Assembly: GCA_029222685.1 (NCBI GenBank)
Contig: JARHVB010000038.1
Location: 24,977 to 88,976 of the forward strand
Length of the DNA: 64,000 bases
Direction: 5' to 3'
DNA from: Terripilifer ovatus
Lineage (GTDB): Bacteria > Pseudomonadota > Alphaproteobacteria > Rhizobiales > Beijerinckiaceae
Shown here: in pieces, positions 50,943-62,487 of the stretch
Numbering within the stretch: position 1 is the stretch's first letter
Layout of the letters: each line of letters starts with the position of its first letter
The notes under the pieces: generated by a model
What the model saw: the letters and a program-made list of their open reading frames with translations, nothing else
What the model was told of the DNA's origin: nothing
Databases searched by the model: none
Made by a program: the position numbers and the translations under genes

Positions 50943-52367
50943 ATGAATTTCACCCGTTTCGGTTCCCATCTTCGCGCCGGGCTTAACGTCCGAATCGCAG
51001 TTGCGATGATCGCGGCTGGTCTTCTCAGCGCCTGCAACGATTCCGATGGCTTGCGCAGCGCCAGGGCCTATCAGCCGATCCCGGCCGACATGCTGGCATT
51101 GATGCAGGAGAAGCATACGACGAAGGGTGCGCCGATTCTGATCCGCACCTTCAAGAAGGAAGCCGAGCTCGAAATCTGGAAGATGACGGCGGACGGCAGC
51201 TACACGCATCTGAAGACCTATCCGATGTGCCGCTGGTCGGGTCAGCTCGGGCCGAAGACGCGCGAAGGCGATCGCCAGGTGCCTGAGGGCTTCTATACGA
51301 TCACGCCCGGCCAGATGAATCCGAATTCGAACTATTACCTGTCGTTCAACGTCGGCTACCCCAATGCCTACGACAAGGCGCACGGCTATACCGGCGGCAT
51401 GATCATGGTGCACGGCGACTGTTCGTCGGCCGGCTGCTATTCCATGACCGACCAGCAGATCGCCGAGATCTACGCCATCGCGCGCGAAGCCTTCTCGGGC
51501 GGGCAGCAGCAGATCCAGATGCAGTCGATGCCGTTCCGCATGACGCCGGAGAATCTCGCCAAGCATCGTCTCGATCCGAACATGCCGTTCTGGAAAGAGA
51601 TCAAGACCGGTTCCGACAGTTTCGAGGTGACCAGACGCGAGCCGAAAGTCGCCGTCTGCGGGCGCCGCTATGTGTTCAATGCAACGGCCAATGGCGGACG
51701 CTTCGATGCGACTGCCGCATGCCCGCCGATGAGCGAAGACGCGGAGACGAAGGCGCTTGTCTCGCAGCGTCAGAAAGACGAAGACGCCAAGGTCGCTGAA
51801 TTGGTGGCGAGCGGCGTCAAGCCGGTCAAGGTCGTCTACTCCGATGGCGGCCAGAATCCCATGTTCGCCAATGTCACGCGGACAAGCCGGCCGGAAGCCC
51901 TGGCTGCCGCTCCCGTCGAGATCGCGATGGAAGAGAAGGTGAAGCCGGGTTCGCGTGCGGCGGGCAAGGCCGGCAAAACCACCGCCGTCGCCAATCTTTC
52001 GGCGCCTGCCACCTTCAGGCCCGCTCAGACGGACATCGCCAAGTCGAGCGTCGCGGCCGCCGTGCCGCCGGCAACCGCCTTCGCCCCCACGGCCTCGATC
52101 CCGGCCGAGACCGAGCAGCCGTTCTATCGCCGCTTCCTGGGCAGTGCTGAAACGCCGAAGAGCGAGCCGGCGCCGGCCGCGATCCAGCCCGTGATGGGCG
52201 AGCCCGCGTCCCAAGCGAAGCCTGCGGCTGCGGCTACAAAGCCTGCCGCCAAGCCTGCCGCAACGTCAGCGCGCGCGCCGGCCTCTGCACAGCAGAAGAA
52301 GGCGCAGGAGCAGAAGCTTCTGGACCCGCGCCAGAAGACCTCGTCGCTGCCTCAGGTGGTGCGGTAA
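50943..52367 (+). CDS. L,D-transpeptidase (YafK-type) lipoprotein
   Basis: This 474-residue protein has a lipoprotein signal with lipobox LLSAC (Cys31), a YkuD/YafK domain with His157 and nucleophile Cys165 in MVHGDCSSAGCYSM, and a long C-terminal low-complexity region rich in Ala, Pro and Lys (about 330-474). L,D-transpeptidases crosslink peptidoglycan or attach or release envelope proteins; YafK (DpaA) cleaves Lpp from peptidoglycan in E. coli. The linker-like tail may contact the cell wall. It stands alone after accA. The exact reaction, crosslinking or hydrolysis, is open. Confidence 0.88.
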   Translation: MNFTRFGSHLRAGLNVRIAVAMIAAGLLSACNDSDGLRSARAYQPIPADMLALMQEKHTTKGAPILIRTFKKEAELEIWKMTADGSYTHLKTYPMCRWSGQLGPKTREGDRQVPEGFYTITPGQMNPNSNYYLSFNVGYPNAYDKAHGYTGGMIMVHGDCSSAGCYSMTDQQIAEIYAIAREAFSGGQQQIQMQSMPFRMTPENLAKHRLDPNMPFWKEIKTGSDSFEVTRREPKVAVCGRRYVFNATANGGRFDATAACPPMSEDAETKALVSQRQKDEDAKVAELVASGVKPVKVVYSDGGQNPMFANVTRTSRPEALAAAPVEIAMEEKVKPGSRAAGKAGKTTAVANLSAPATFRPAQTDIAKSSVAAAVPPATAFAPTASIPAETEQPFYRRFLGSAETPKSEPAPAAIQPVMGEPASQAKPAAAATKPAAKPAATSARAPASAQQKKAQEQKLLDPRQKTSSLPQVVR

Positions 52368-52389
52368 ACCTCTCGCGAACTGAAGACTT

Positions 52390-52450
52390 CCCGGAAGCCC
52401 TGTCCTTCGAGACGCGCCTTCAAGGCGCTCCTCGGGGTGAGGGCTTCGGG
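52390..52450. repeat. family B repeat, single-arm copy
   Basis: CCGGAAGCCCTGTCCTTCG, AGACGCGCCTTCAAGGCGC and TCCTCGGGGTGAGGGC correspond to the right arm of family B with some differences. The matching left arm is absent. It starts 22 bases after the transpeptidase stop codon. Confidence 0.65.
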
Positions 52451-52485
52451 CTTCTGATAATTTGCTTCAGATCTTCACATAGAAA

Positions 52486-52513
52486 CCCCTCCGGACGGGG
52501 TGATCCGGAGGGG
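52486..52513 (-). terminator. intrinsic terminator of the glycine/tyrosine-rich secreted protein gene
   Basis: A perfect 10-bp stem (CCCCTCCGGA at 52486-52495, TCCGGAGGGG at 52504-52513) with an eight-base loop is followed on the minus strand by TTTCTATG. It lies 54 bases after that gene's stop codon. On the plus strand there is no T-tract. Confidence 0.7.
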
Positions 52514-52567
52514 CCGACGGTCCTGTGCGGGTGCGGGGGTAAGGTTTAGATCAGGACCGAAGATCGG

Positions 52568-52903
52568 TTACTCGCAAACGCGAACTGCCTGCCAGCCGGC
52601 GAAATAACCCCACGGATTGTAGGTCGGCCGGCGTTCGACGTGGCAGTACGACACGTCGCCATAGGCCTGATAGCCGTAGGTCGGGTCGGCCACGGGATAG
52701 GCGTAACGGGGTTGCGCCTGGGCCGCGATCGCGCCGAGCGCAAGCCCGCCGATGACGCCGGCGGCAACCGGAGCGCCCCAGCCACCGTGGCCCCAGCCGC
52801 CGCGCCAGCCGGCTTGCGCCGTCGAAACGGATGTGGACAGCGCAGCGCCCATCGCAAGAGCGGCAACGGCGCCAGTCAGGATCTTGCGGGAAAGAACAGT
52901 CAT
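52568..52903 (-). CDS. small secreted glycine- and tyrosine-rich protein
   Basis: This 111-residue protein has a Sec signal peptide (cleavage near STAQA, about residue 31), a Gly/Trp-rich segment (GWRGGWGHGGWG), a short hydrophobic stretch (about 46-62) and a Tyr-rich C-terminal half ending WQAVRVCE with two cysteines. Proteins of this composition are common and unstudied in Bradyrhizobium and relatives. I do not recognise a domain. A surface or envelope role is likely from composition only. Confidence 0.8.
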   Translation of the reverse strand: MTVLSRKILTGAVAALAMGAALSTSVSTAQAGWRGGWGHGGWGAPVAAGVIGGLALGAIAAQAQPRYAYPVADPTYGYQAYGDVSYCHVERRPTYNPWGYFAGWQAVRVCE

Positions 52904-53138
52904 GACAGCCTCCAGGTTTCTCCATCGGCCGGCGGTATCGAACGGTCCGGCGAATGATGCGAACCTAGAGCATCGAAGCTGAACGCAGCGTGGCGGGCGC
53001 GTTCATAAGGCGTTCATCTGGAGGCGGCGGAAGCGGGAGGGCAGACGCCTGCGCCTGTGCGCTGACGCACTGCCGCGCTCCCGGGCCATGCGTACGATCT
53101 CGCCGAAAGCTATCATACCGTTCACATTAGGGGTTGCC

Positions 53139-53480
53139 ATGAAGGGCTTCGCGCTTATCGCTGCACTGATTGCCTTCTACTTCTTGACGAAGGCATCGCG
53201 GCAACCGCGCATGGCCGTGTTCGCGGCGGTCCTCGTCTGGCTGGCCTACGCTGTCTACGAATGGCAGGTGGCGACCGGAGTCCTGTGCGACGCAAACTGC
53301 AACATTCGCGTCGATCTCATTCTCTTGTGGCCGGTATTGCTGATCGCAACCCTCTTTGCCAGCTACGCTCCAGGGAAGTGGACGCCGGCAGCCAGGATTC
53401 TCCGCGCGACCGGGCTCGTCTTTATCGCGTTGATCGTTGCGTCGTTCGGCTACATCTTTCTGTTCGAATCGGGACGGTAG
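53139..53480 (+). CDS. small membrane protein
   Basis: This 113-residue protein has four hydrophobic segments at about 3-17, 24-41, 56-74 and 88-107, with two cysteines in GVLCDANCNIRVD between the second and third. GGGG lies before the ATG at 53139; the frame opens earlier at 53088. No domain is recognised and the neighbours give no functional clue. Confidence 0.72.
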   Translation: MKGFALIAALIAFYFLTKASRQPRMAVFAAVLVWLAYAVYEWQVATGVLCDANCNIRVDLILLWPVLLIATLFASYAPGKWTPAARILRATGLVFIALIVASFGYIFLFESGR

Positions 53481-53679
53481 ATTTTAGGAGAGCCGCGAGC
53501 AGTTCACGAAATTGTCCGATACCTGTCCAAGCGAATGACCCGACACGGCCAAGCCGCACCGCGTCCTTGAGCTTGATCATTCGACCGATTTGGCGGGAAA
53601 TTGCCGATCGCCGGCTGGCGTTTCCTTCCCCGGGCGTCGATGATGGAACCTGCTTTCGTTCAATACATTCGGGGAATCA

Positions 53680-54060
53680 ATGGCCGACTCCATACGGAAC
53701 TTCTTTTCCGACGAAGCGCTCATCGAGCTGGTCTCACGTTCGGTCAAGTTCTGGAATGACGGCGATATGGAGTCCCTTTCCCAGCGGTTCCGCGAGGACG
53801 CCGTGCTCTCCTCGCCTTTTCTTAACGAACACAAGTATCTCGTCGGGCGGCAGGAAATCATCGAACATCTTAACTGGATGAAGGACGAATATCCTTCATC
53901 CCGCATCGTCGATGTCTTCACGGACCATACGGTCTACGCACTTCTCGTCGCGGACGAAGCCTCGTCCTATTTTACATATATCGTAGAGCCGGACCTCACT
54001 GCGAATCTCATTCGGCGGCTGACTATTTGCCGCAGTCTGATGAAATCGCTTCGGATCTGA
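53680..54060 (+). CDS. SnoaL/NTF2-like protein
   Basis: This 126-residue protein begins with the NTF2-like pattern LIELVSRSVKFWNDGDMESL and RFREDAVLSSPFL, then VGRQEIIEHL, which are typical of SnoaL-like small enzymes or ligand-binding proteins. The GGGG ribosome site is six bases before the ATG. The C-terminal stretch (SLMKSLRI) departs from the family, so the protein may be shortened. The function is unknown; steroid-isomerase-like or aldol-type activities occur in the fold. Confidence 0.75.
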   Translation: MADSIRNFFSDEALIELVSRSVKFWNDGDMESLSQRFREDAVLSSPFLNEHKYLVGRQEIIEHLNWMKDEYPSSRIVDVFTDHTVYALLVADEASSYFTYIVEPDLTANLIRRLTICRSLMKSLRI

Positions 54061-54102
54061 AAGCACTTTTGACAACTGCCTGCGCAACAGCCGTCTTTCG
54101 AG

Positions 54103-54867
54103 TCAGGTTCTCAGCGTGGTGCCGAAGAGGCGGGCCGGTATGCTGGCGATCAGTACGGCAACGATGCCGGTCAGAAACACGCCATCGAACGTTCCGGCTC
54201 CGCCGATCGACAGCACGGGTGCATTGAGATCGGCCAGCCTGTCGAAATTCATAAGATCGGCTCCGATCAGCGCACCGAGAGACCCTGCGATATAGGCCAG
54301 CGGCGCTGCGCGCGGGAGCGATAGTATCAGCGCGACAAGCGTTGCCGCGAGGGCCGGGACGAACAACGGAACAGCGATCCCAATCCCCGGGATCGGAGAC
54401 GAAAGCCAATAGCAGATCGCGGCCACGACTGCCGTTGCCAGCAGCCCTTTCCACCACAGGTGCCAGTGAAAGAGCAGATAAATCGACATGACGGCAGGAA
54501 TGATTGCGCCACCGACGTTCACGGCGAGAACGGTTCCGCCCCAGTCGGTCGCCGCCGGCACCTGATAACGCATGCCGAGAAAATCAATCAACTGGCTCGC
54601 CATGACGTTCTTGCGTGAAATGACCGCAATGGGAATGTTGATATAGCTCCCGGCCAGGGAGCCGAGAAGCAGGAGGACCGCGGTGCCTGGACGCACGCCG
54701 AGCTGCTCGTAGGCGTATTGCATCAGTCCGAGCGGCAGAAGAACAAAAACAAAAAAGAACAGGGCGACCAGAATCAAAAAGAATGCTGGCGTAAGAGGCA
54801 GGAACCAGAATTGAGCATGGTTCACCGAAGTTCGCTCCAGGGTTTTGCAATACTTATCATCCAGCAT
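54103..54867 (-). CDS. DUF1614 membrane protein
   Basis: This 254-residue protein has about seven hydrophobic segments, starting with FWFLPLTPAFFLILVALF, and the DUF1614 pattern LGSLAGSYINIPIAVISRK, VNVGGAIIPAVMSIYLL and LSIGGAGTFDGVFLTGIVA. DUF1614 proteins are multi-pass proteins of unknown function, perhaps transporters. The start is uncertain: ATG at 54867 or a GTG at 54825 with GGAG nine bases upstream, the latter giving a shorter head before the first helix. It converges on the SnoaL-like gene. Confidence 0.85.
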   Translation of the reverse strand: MLDDKYCKTLERTSVNHAQFWFLPLTPAFFLILVALFFFVFVLLPLGLMQYAYEQLGVRPGTAVLLLLGSLAGSYINIPIAVISRKNVMASQLIDFLGMRYQVPAATDWGGTVLAVNVGGAIIPAVMSIYLLFHWHLWWKGLLATAVVAAICYWLSSPIPGIGIAVPLFVPALAATLVALILSLPRAAPLAYIAGSLGALIGADLMNFDRLADLNAPVLSIGGAGTFDGVFLTGIVAVLIASIPARLFGTTLRT

Positions 54868-55054
54868 ACCCCCTGGAGCGAGCCGGGCGTCATGATCTGG
54901 ATCAACAGAAGAACGGCGCGACGAGCTGCAAGCCGAGACCGAGGCTCAGGCAGGCGCAGCCGTCATGCCGGACGGGAGTTGTAAGAATCCGGCCGGCGCT
55001 TGCCTGACGCGGCCTGAGTTCAGCCGGGCCGGTCGAGCGCGACCGGCCGCTGCC

Positions 55055-57892
<2,838 letters not shown>

Positions 57893-58281
57893 TCAAAGAC
57901 CCTTCTGATCCGGCTAGCGCATTTTCAAGAGTGGCCCGGTGAGCGCGCTCGCGCACCTGACCGGATGCGTTCCGCACACCCCATGGGCGAGAGGGTTTCA
58001 GGACGAACGGCAAGGCAGAACCAAGCCAATCATGAGCCGTAAAACGGCTGAGAGATAAGATCGGGGTATCCCCTTGTCAATGAAGACGCTGTGCGCAGGC
58101 GCACGCGGAGGGCCCTGGAACGGCCTCGCAAAACGTCATCGAAACGCCATTGAAACGCCATTCGCAACGCTGATGCTCGCGCTTGGTTGCCTGGGGCATC
58201 CCAGCTTGTCCGACTCAGCGATTTAGCCGATTGTGGCGCCCGGGGCGGAGGCAACTGCCCATCTTTGATCGGAGCCCTCTC
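57893..58281. other. 389-bp intergenic region between secA and the parvulin gene
   Basis: This holds the promoters of two divergent export-related genes. I see no protein gene. Small features are a stem AGCCGT-AAA-ACGGCT (58036-58050) and a tandem 11-bp repeat GAAACGCCATT at 58141-58162. No SecM-like leader for secA translation control is visible. Confidence 0.5.
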
Positions 58282-59106
58282 ATGATGTCCTGCTTTTCGA
58301 GATCCGCGCTCATGTTCGGCGCGGCCGGAATGGCGCTTTCGCTGGTGTTCAGCCTGCCAGCGGCGGCGAAGGTCCTGGCGAAGGTGGACGGGGCCGAAAT
58401 CACCGATGACGATGTGAAACTGGCCCTCGACGACATCGGCGCCACCCTGCCGCAGCAGCTCCAGGGCGCCGAAAAAGAGGCTTATGTCGTTGATTACCTG
58501 ATCGATATGAAGCTGGTGGCGAAAAAGGCGGCTGCCGACAAACTCGGCGACGACCCGGAATTCACCCGCCGGCTGACCTATATGCGCGAGCGGGCGCTGA
58601 TGGAGACGCTGTTCGGCAAGCTGTCGAAGGACTCCGCCACGGACGCGGCCCTGAAAGAGGTCTACGACCAGGCCGCCAAGACGCAGAAGCCGGAGCCCGA
58701 GGTGAAGGCGCGGCATATCCTGGTGCCGACCGAAGCCGAGGCCAAGATGGCGCTGAAGCGGGTGCGGGACGGCGAGGATTTCGCCAAGGTGGCGACCGAA
58801 GTGTCGAAGGATCCGGGCTCCCAGGGCGGCGATCTGGGCTGGTTCACCAAGGAACAGATGGTGCCGGAATTCGCCGATGCGGCCTTCTCCATGACGCCGA
58901 ACCAGATTTCCGAGCCGGTGAAGAGCCAGTTCGGCTGGCATATCATCAAGGTCGAGGACAAACGCGAGAAAACCTTCCCGAAATTCGAGGAGGTCAAGGA
59001 CCAGGTGACGCAGTATGTGGTCCAGCGCGCCCAGCAGGACGTGATCATGAAACTGCGCAGCGCCGCCAAGATCGAGCGCACGACGCCGGAAGCGCCGAAG
59101 AAGTAG
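58282..59106 (+). CDS. periplasmic parvulin-type peptidyl-prolyl isomerase
   Basis: This 274-residue protein has a signal peptide (about 1-29, LSLVFSLPAAA), an N-terminal SurA-like helical part (about 35-130) and one rotamase domain (about 137-230) with VKARHILVPTEAEA, DPGSQGGDLGWFTKEQMVPEF and FGWHIIKVEDKR. It assists folding of exported proteins. GGAG lies eight bases before the ATG at 58282; the next ATG is one codon later. Its place between secA and argJ is conserved in the order. Confidence 0.92.
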   Translation: MMSCFSRSALMFGAAGMALSLVFSLPAAAKVLAKVDGAEITDDDVKLALDDIGATLPQQLQGAEKEAYVVDYLIDMKLVAKKAAADKLGDDPEFTRRLTYMRERALMETLFGKLSKDSATDAALKEVYDQAAKTQKPEPEVKARHILVPTEAEAKMALKRVRDGEDFAKVATEVSKDPGSQGGDLGWFTKEQMVPEFADAAFSMTPNQISEPVKSQFGWHIIKVEDKREKTFPKFEEVKDQVTQYVVQRAQQDVIMKLRSAAKIERTTPEAPKK

Positions 59107-59232
59107 GGCCTGAAGCCAGTCAGAAATCTCTCCAAAATCTCTCTTGCGCTCCGGCGCAGGATGGGTTTTTGAGGTGCGGCATCTCGCACACATCTCTCTT
59201 GGGGCCGCTACGGCCGAAATCCGGAAACTCCC

Positions 59233-60480
59233 ATGGCCCAGACCGTCGCCGTGTCCCCGCTCGCGCCGAAATCCTACCCGGACCTGCCCGCCGTCGAGGG
59301 GGTGCGCTTCGCCACCGCCGCTGCCGGCATCCGCTACAAGGGCCGCACCGACGTGATGCTGGCGCTGATGGACAAAGGGACGCAGGCCGCCGGCGTCTTC
59401 ACCCGGTCGAAATGTCCCTCGGCTCCGGTCGACTGGTGCCGCGCCAGGCTGAAGGGCGGCAAGGCGCGGGCGCTGGTGGTCAATTCCGGCAATGCCAACG
59501 CGTTTACCGGCAAGACCGGCCTGCAGCAGGCGAAGTTCACCGCCGAGATCGCCGCCAGGGCGACCGGCGCGCCGACGGGAGAGATCTTTCTCGCCTCGAC
59601 CGGCGTGATCGGCGAGCCGCTCGACGCCAGCAAGTTCGAAGGTGTGTTCGAGAGCCTCGTCGCCAATGCCTCGCCTGATGGTATGCTGGAGGCCGCACGC
59701 GCCATCATGACCACCGACACGTTTCCGAAGGTCGCCACCGCGAGCGTGAAGATCGGCGGCGTCGATGTCACCATCAACGGCATCGCCAAGGGCGCCGGCA
59801 TGATCGCGCCGGATATGGCGACCATGCTGTCCTATGTGTTCACCGATGCGCCGATCGCAGCCAGCGCCTTGCAGGCCATGCTGTCGAAATCGGTGCAGGG
59901 CAGTTTCAATTCGATCACCGTCGACAGCGACACCTCGACCTCCGACACCTTGATGCTGTTTGCCACGGGCGCCGCCGCCAGACGCGGCGCGCCGAAGATC
60001 ACGACAGCGACGGACAAGCGCCTCGGCGAATTCCGCAAGGCACTCGATGCGCTCCTGCTCGATCTCGCCCACCAGGTGGTGCGCGACGGCGAGGGCTGCC
60101 GCAAGTTCGTCGAGGTGACCGTCGAGGGCGCGGCGAGCCCGGCCGCCGCGAAAAAGGTCGCCTTTGCCATCGCCAATTCGCCGCTGGTGAAGACGGCGAT
60201 CGCCGGCGAGGATGCCAATTGGGGCCGGGTCGTCATGGCGGTCGGCAAGGCCGGCGAAAAGGCCGACCGCGACAAGCTGGCGATCTGGTTCGGCACGACC
60301 AGGGTCGCTCACAAGGGCCTGCGCGACCCGTCCTATGACGAGAAGAAGGTGTCGGAATACATGCGCGGCGAGCGGATCGACCTGCGCGTCGACATCGGCG
60401 TCGGCAAGTCGACCGCGAAAGTCTGGACTTGTGACCTGACCAAGGAATATATCGCCATCAATGGCGATTACCGGAGTTGA
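59233..60480 (+). CDS. argJ: bifunctional ornithine acetyltransferase / N-acetylglutamate synthase
   Basis: ArgJ transfers the acetyl group from N-acetylornithine to glutamate, recycling it in arginine synthesis. The 415-residue precursor cuts itself at the threonine nucleophile, Thr197 in IAPDMATMLS, into alpha and beta chains. LVVNSGNANAFTG and EDANWGRVVMAVG are also typical. A second activity with acetyl-CoA is possible in this family. It lies 126 bases after the parvulin gene. With argH in this window, it indicates arginine genes dispersed over the chromosome. Confidence 0.96.
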   Translation: MAQTVAVSPLAPKSYPDLPAVEGVRFATAAAGIRYKGRTDVMLALMDKGTQAAGVFTRSKCPSAPVDWCRARLKGGKARALVVNSGNANAFTGKTGLQQAKFTAEIAARATGAPTGEIFLASTGVIGEPLDASKFEGVFESLVANASPDGMLEAARAIMTTDTFPKVATASVKIGGVDVTINGIAKGAGMIAPDMATMLSYVFTDAPIAASALQAMLSKSVQGSFNSITVDSDTSTSDTLMLFATGAAARRGAPKITTATDKRLGEFRKALDALLLDLAHQVVRDGEGCRKFVEVTVEGAASPAAAKKVAFAIANSPLVKTAIAGEDANWGRVVMAVGKAGEKADRDKLAIWFGTTRVAHKGLRDPSYDEKKVSEYMRGERIDLRVDIGVGKSTAKVWTCDLTKEYIAINGDYRS

Positions 60481-60536
60481 TGATAAGACAGGCCATGCGG
60501 GGACGACTTTCGACCGATGCAAGCGGCGGCAAGCCC

Positions 60537-60710
60537 CAGAAGTCCTCATCCTGAGGAGCCTGCGCAGCAGGCGTCTCGAAGGACGGGGGCGTGTGAGAGA
60601 ATCTTTGCGAGCAGCGACGCGTCCGAAGAGGCCGAGGGACAAGCTGCGGCATGACGCCCCCGTCCTTCGAGACGCAACGCAAGCGTTGCTCCTCAGGATG
60701 AGGGCTTCTG
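60537..60710. repeat. family B palindromic repeat (copy 3)
   Basis: A 174-bp copy with 20-bp inverted termini that differ at one base (CAGAAGTCCTCATCCTGAGG and the complement of CCTCAGGATGAGGGCTTCTG). Inner arms GTCTCGAAGGACGGGGGCG and CGCCCCCGTCCTTCGAGAC are also inverted. It lies between argJ and the acyl-CoA ligase gene. Confidence 0.88.
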
Positions 60711-60755
60711 GGAAATGTCGCACTGCCTCACGGGTGGGGGGAGACCTGACAAGAC

Positions 60756-62366
60756 ATGCTTCCAGACATTCGTGATTACGAGAAGCTGCGGCGCGCCTTC
60801 GCCTGGCGCATCCCGCAGCGGTTCAACATCGGCACGGCGGTCTGCGATGCGTGGGCCGCGCGCGACGCCGGCAAGACGGCCATCATTGAGGCGTCCGGCG
60901 ACCGCCTGATGCCGGTCAGCTACGGCACGTTGCGCGAGCGCTCCAACCGGCTGGCCAATGCCTTGCGCGATCGTGGCGTTGCCGCCGGCGACAGGGTGGC
61001 GATCCTGCTGCCGCAGATGAGCGATGTGGCCGTCGCGCATATCGCCATCTACAAGCTCGGCGCCATCGCCGTGCCGCTGGCGGCGCTGTTCGGCGTCGAC
61101 GCTATTTCCTATCGGCTCAGGGATGCGGGCGTGAAGGCACTCATCACCAATGATGCCGGCCTTAAGAAGCTGCGGCAAGGCGAGCGTTCCGCCACGCTCG
61201 AGACAATTGTCTCGACCGACGGCGACGACGGCGATGCGGTCGGTCTCACCAAGGTGATGGCGGCGGCGGACGTGCAGTTCGACGCCATCGACAGCGGGCC
61301 GGATGATCCCGCCGTCATGGTCTATACGTCGGGCACCACCGGGCCGCCGAAGGGCGCGCTGCACGGGCATCGCGTTCTGCTCGGCCATCTGCCCGGCGTG
61401 CAGTTCACCCACGAGTTTCTGCCGCAGCCGGGCGATCGCCTTTGGACGCCGGCGGACTGGGCCTGGGCCGGCGGGCTGTTCAATGTGATGCTGCCGGCGC
61501 TTTACTTCGGCGTGCCGGTGGTGGCGCGCAAGTTCGAGCGTTTTGATGCGGAGGCGGCATTCGACCTGATGGCGCGGGCGCAAATCCGCAACGCCTTCAT
61601 TCCGCCCACCGCGCTGCGCATGCTGCGTGCGGTGGCCGAGCCGCGCAAACGCTTCGCGCTCAACCTGCGCACCATTTCCTCGGCCGGCGAAGCGCTTGGC
61701 TCGGAAGTCTACGACTGGAGCCGGCAGGAACTCGGCATGACCGTCAACGAGTTCTACGGCCAGACCGAATGCAATTATGTGCTTGGCTCGTGCGCCGGTA
61801 TCGGCATCTCGCGCGGCGGCGCCATCGGCGTTCCGGTGCCGGGGCATCGCGTCGCCATCATCCGCGACGACGGCAGCGAATGCGCGCCCGATGAACACGG
61901 ACAGATTGCCATGCTGCGTCCCGACCCTGTGATGTTCCTGGGCTACTGGAACAATCCGGAAGCCACGCAAAGTAAGTTTTTGGGCGACTGGATGATCACC
62001 GGCGACCAGGGCTATGCGGATGCCGACGGCTATTTTCATTTCATCGGGCGCGACGACGATGTGATCTCGTCGGCGGGCTATCGCATCGGGCCGGGCGAAA
62101 TCGAGGATTGCCTGCTGCGCCATCCGGCGGTGGCCATCGCGGCGGCGGTCGGCAAGCCGGACGACCTGCGCGGCGAGATCGTCAAAGTGTTTATCGTTCT
62201 GCGCGAGGGCTTTTCCGCATCGGATGAGCTCGCGGGCGACATCCAGGGCTTCGTGCGCACGCGGCTGTCGGCGCACGAATATCCGCGCGAGATCGCGTTC
62301 GAGTCCGAATTGCCGATGACGACGACGGGCAAGATTATTCGTCGGCTGTTGCGGGATCGGGGCTGA
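60756..62366 (+). CDS. AMP-dependent acyl-CoA ligase (ACSM-like)
   Basis: This 536-residue ANL-family ligase has P-loop YTSGTTGPPKG (190-200), YGQTECNYVLGSC, the WMITGDQGYADADGYFHF region, GRDDDVISSAGYRIGPGEIE and the catalytic lysine in MTTTGKIIRRLL. The DWAWAGGLFNVMLPALYFG segment resembles medium-chain acyl-CoA synthetases. It forms an acyl-CoA from a carboxylic acid and ATP. It stands between two repeats and has no catabolic partner gene next to it, so the physiological acid is unknown. Confidence 0.9.
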   Translation: MLPDIRDYEKLRRAFAWRIPQRFNIGTAVCDAWAARDAGKTAIIEASGDRLMPVSYGTLRERSNRLANALRDRGVAAGDRVAILLPQMSDVAVAHIAIYKLGAIAVPLAALFGVDAISYRLRDAGVKALITNDAGLKKLRQGERSATLETIVSTDGDDGDAVGLTKVMAAADVQFDAIDSGPDDPAVMVYTSGTTGPPKGALHGHRVLLGHLPGVQFTHEFLPQPGDRLWTPADWAWAGGLFNVMLPALYFGVPVVARKFERFDAEAAFDLMARAQIRNAFIPPTALRMLRAVAEPRKRFALNLRTISSAGEALGSEVYDWSRQELGMTVNEFYGQTECNYVLGSCAGIGISRGGAIGVPVPGHRVAIIRDDGSECAPDEHGQIAMLRPDPVMFLGYWNNPEATQSKFLGDWMITGDQGYADADGYFHFIGRDDDVISSAGYRIGPGEIEDCLLRHPAVAIAAAVGKPDDLRGEIVKVFIVLREGFSASDELAGDIQGFVRTRLSAHEYPREIAFESELPMTTTGKIIRRLLRDRG

Positions 62367-62381
62367 CGCCCGGCCAATTTG

Positions 62382-62487
62382 TTAGAGCATTTTCGAGCGA
62401 AGTGGATGCCGGTTCGCGTGAAGAAAATGCGTCAAACCAAAAACCTAGAGCTCGGTTCTGATTCCATCAGAACCAAAAAAGCTCTAG
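62382..62487 (+). repeat. family C repeat, 106 bp (copy 2)
   Basis: It begins TTAGAGCATTTTCGAGCGAA and ends AAAGCTCTAG, almost identical to the copy at 33604-33709. It fills the gap between converging genes, and its right end contains the stop codon (62484-62486) of the flavin monooxygenase gene. Confidence 0.87.

Noticed and set aside
58030..60723. 897-codon open frame antisense to the parvulin and argJ genes
   Set aside because: It spans two real genes and an intergenic repeat on the other strand; no recognisable domain.
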